Origin: Acidimicrobiaceae bacterium
GTDB taxonomy: Bacteria; Actinomycetota; Acidimicrobiia; Acidimicrobiales; RAAP-2
Length of the DNA stretch: 64,000 nt
Reading direction: 5' to 3'
Assembly: GCA_003170315.1 (NCBI GenBank)
Contig: PNAH01000010.1
Location: 163,543 to 227,542 of the forward strand
Shown: positions 62,720-64,000 of the stretch, piece after piece
Numbering within the stretch: the stretch's first letter is position 1
How the letters are laid out: each line of letters starts with the position of its first letter
Made by a program: the position numbers and the translations under genes
The notes under the pieces: model-generated
What the model was told of the DNA's origin: nothing
The model's input: only the letters and a program-made list of their open reading frames with translations
Database searches by the model: none

Positions 62720-63823
62720 TCAGCGTCCTCGAAGCCGGGCGGCGGCCACGGCGAGCCGTTCATCACTCTGGACCACGGCCACTCGCACGAAGTTCCGGCC
62801 GTCCTCGCCGTAGAGTTCGCCGGGGCTGACCACCAGCGCCGAGCGCTCGGCGATCTCACTGGCCAGGGCCCAGCCATCGAGCCCCTCTTTCGAACACCAC
62901 AGGTAGAACGATCCTTCGGGCATCGGGGCGTGCACGCCGAAGTCGGTCAGGGCCTCGGACATCATTGCCAACCGCGACCAGTAAAGCTCGCGCTGCAGAG
63001 CGACGTGTGCGTCATCGTCGTAGGCGACGGCGACGGCCGCCTGCACCGGCGCGGGCACCATGAATCCGGCGTGCTGGCGTACCGCCTTGAGGAAGGTGAG
63101 CAACTCCTCGTCGCCGGCGTAGAACCCGGCGCGAATGCCCGCGAGGTTCGATCGCTTGGAGCTCGAGTGCAGCGCGAGGACGCCGTCGCTGCCGTGCTCG
63201 AGGATCGAGCGCGGAGGGCCGGCCCACGTGAACTCCGCGTAGCACTCGTCACTCGCGACCGGCACGCCGTGACGGCGACCCCACGTGGCGACCTGCTCGA
63301 GGTCATCGAGGTACCCGGTCGGGTTCGAGGGCGAGTTGGCCCACACGACGAGCGCGCGCTCGACGTCGTCGCGATTAATCGACTCCAGGTCCAGACGACC
63401 ATCGCGCACGGCGACCGGTACCGGTCGAAGCCCGGCGAGCGTGGCGCCCATCGCGTAGGTCGGGTAGCTGATCGCCGGATACAAGACGGTGTCGCGCTCG
63501 GGCGAACGCAGATGCAGATAGCCGGCGAGAGTGCCGACGAACTCCTTGGTCCCGATGCAGGCCGCGACGTCATTGATCGAGATGGTCACGCCAAAACGCC
63601 GTTGCATCCACGAGGCGGCCGCCGAACGAAAGTCCGGCGAACCCTGCGACGTCGGATAACCCCGGGCGCCCGTGCCCTTGGCCAACTCCTCCAGCACGGC
63701 CCGCGGCGGCGCGTCAATCGGCGTGCCGATGGAACAGTCGATCGGACCGCCGTCGTGCGTCGCCGCGAGTTTCTTCAGTACGTCCAGACGCTCGTAGGGA
63801 TAGGGCGGCGGCGTGAAACTCAC
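62720..63823 (-). CDS. dapC: Succinyl-DAP aminotransferase DapC (class I/II PLP-dependent)
   Basis: About 367 residues with PISYPTYAMGATLAG-like AISYPTYAMGATLAGLR, WANSPSNPTGYLDDL, PVASDECYAEF and SSSKRSNLAGIRAGF, which holds the PLP lysine. The GTG at 63821-63823 overlaps the TGA of the preceding gene (GTGA) and gives MSFTPPPYPYERLDVL; an in-frame GTG at 63836-63838 is an alternative. Placed with dapD and dapE, it catalyses the amination step of the succinylase lysine/DAP pathway. Confidence 0.87.
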   Translation of the reverse strand: MSFTPPPYPYERLDVLKKLAATHDGGPIDCSIGTPIDAPPRAVLEELAKGTGARGYPTSQGSPDFRSAAASWMQRRFGVTISINDVAACIGTKEFVGTLAGYLHLRSPERDTVLYPAISYPTYAMGATLAGLRPVPVAVRDGRLDLESINRDDVERALVVWANSPSNPTGYLDDLEQVATWGRRHGVPVASDECYAEFTWAGPPRSILEHGSDGVLALHSSSKRSNLAGIRAGFYAGDEELLTFLKAVRQHAGFMVPAPVQAAVAVAYDDDAHVALQRELYWSRLAMMSEALTDFGVHAPMPEGSFYLWCSKEGLDGWALASEIAERSALVVSPGELYGEDGRNFVRVAVVQSDERLAVAAARLRGR

Positions 63824-64000
63824 GCCGGCACTCGCCACTCGTCAAAGTGCGCGACGCTCACCGAGTCGAGCAGCACTCGTACCACCACGCTGTCCTCGGT
63901 GATCGACGTGTCGACGACCTCGCCTTCGCGGTGCGCGCGTGCCAAGAGGTCACCGCGGTCGAGGGGCAGGTGCAGCGTCACCACTCGGTCGTTCACGCGC
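63820..64000 (-). CDS. C-terminal end of a probable HflX-type GTPase, cut by window edge
   Basis: Only the last 59 codons are inside the window. They read RVVTLHLPLDRGDLLARAHR, then EGEVVDTSITEDSVVVRVLL to the stop at 63820-63822, which matches the C-terminal domain of HflX (a LPLxRGDLLAxxHxxGEV pattern). HflX is a ribosome-associated GTPase involved in rescue of stalled or heat-damaged ribosomes. Its stop overlaps the dapC GTG. The assignment rests on this short tail alone. Confidence 0.55.
   Translation of the reverse strand, partial: RVNDRVVTLHLPLDRGDLLARAHREGEVVDTSITEDSVVVRVLLDSVSVAHFDEWRVPA

Noticed and set aside
1-64000. CRISPR arrays, rRNA genes, riboswitches.
   Set aside because: No regularly spaced repeats, no rRNA-like sequence and no riboswitch consensus were found by reading.

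Overview
The window looks like the chromosome of an actinomycete-type bacterium (Actinomycetota, perhaps Acidimicrobiia; this is inference). The evidence is the CGAAC-N4-GTTCG form of the LexA boxes, a LysM cell-division-inhibitor type gene beside nrdR, a PIG-L deacetylase, small DUF6131-like membrane proteins, a one-piece Wzz/BY-kinase protein, and no outer-membrane export gene. Housekeeping genes (lexA, nrdR, dapC/D/E, an hflX-like end, tRNA-Cys) show this is not a plasmid or phage.

Region 1 (1-24.4 kb) is an exopolysaccharide or cell-surface glycan island. It holds a WecA/MraY-like initiating transferase (cut by the left edge), a FlaA1/CapD-type dehydratase, methyltransferases, three GT4 glycosyltransferases, an AsnB-like amidotransferase, a three-gene set best explained as UDP-L-QuiNAc (or UDP-L-FucNAc) synthesis, a Wzx-like flippase, a Wzy-like polymerase, a Wzc-type tyrosine kinase with a Gly-Tyr tail, and a UDP-sugar dehydrogenase. 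Gene orientation switches often, long gene-poor gaps occur, base composition is visibly more AT-rich than in the rest, and decayed IS3-family transposase pieces lie at about 0.8-1.3, 16.0-16.3 and 22.3-22.9 kb. This fits assembly by transfer and rearrangement.

Region 2 (24.9-34.4 kb) has an orphan OLD-family ATPase/TOPRIM protein beside tRNA-Cys, then envelope genes: L,D-transpeptidase, SGNH hydrolase, acyltransferase-3, LPG-synthase-like membrane protein, ferritin-like protein, a frameshifted DUF6131-like gene and an MscS channel.

Region 3 (34.4-39.6 kb) is a probable SOS operon. Two LexA boxes precede a leftward run of LysM protein, nrdR, PIG-L deacetylase and DinB polymerase. Behind the boxes lies a MoxR AAA+ ATPase translationally coupled to a protein that joins a zincin-like HExxH motif to a VWA domain. 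lexA itself is at 60.2 kb with its own two boxes.

Region 4 (39.6-45.1 kb) is a likely amine or polyamine catabolic module: APC permease opposite a coupled glutamine-synthetase-like ligase, aldehyde dehydrogenase and SDR dehydrogenase.

Region 5 (45.1-54.2 kb) is mixed: AI-2E-type transporter, SRPBCC protein, an MFS exporter with a divergent HxlR regulator, four small secreted or lipid-anchored proteins (one with two neocarzinostatin-like domains), and a YbaK-type deacylase.

Region 6 (54.2-64 kb) holds a complete branched-chain amino-acid ABC operon livK-H-M-G-F with a terminator-like hairpin after livK, then lexA, then the lysine/peptidoglycan genes dapC-dapD-dapE downstream of an hflX-like end at the right edge.
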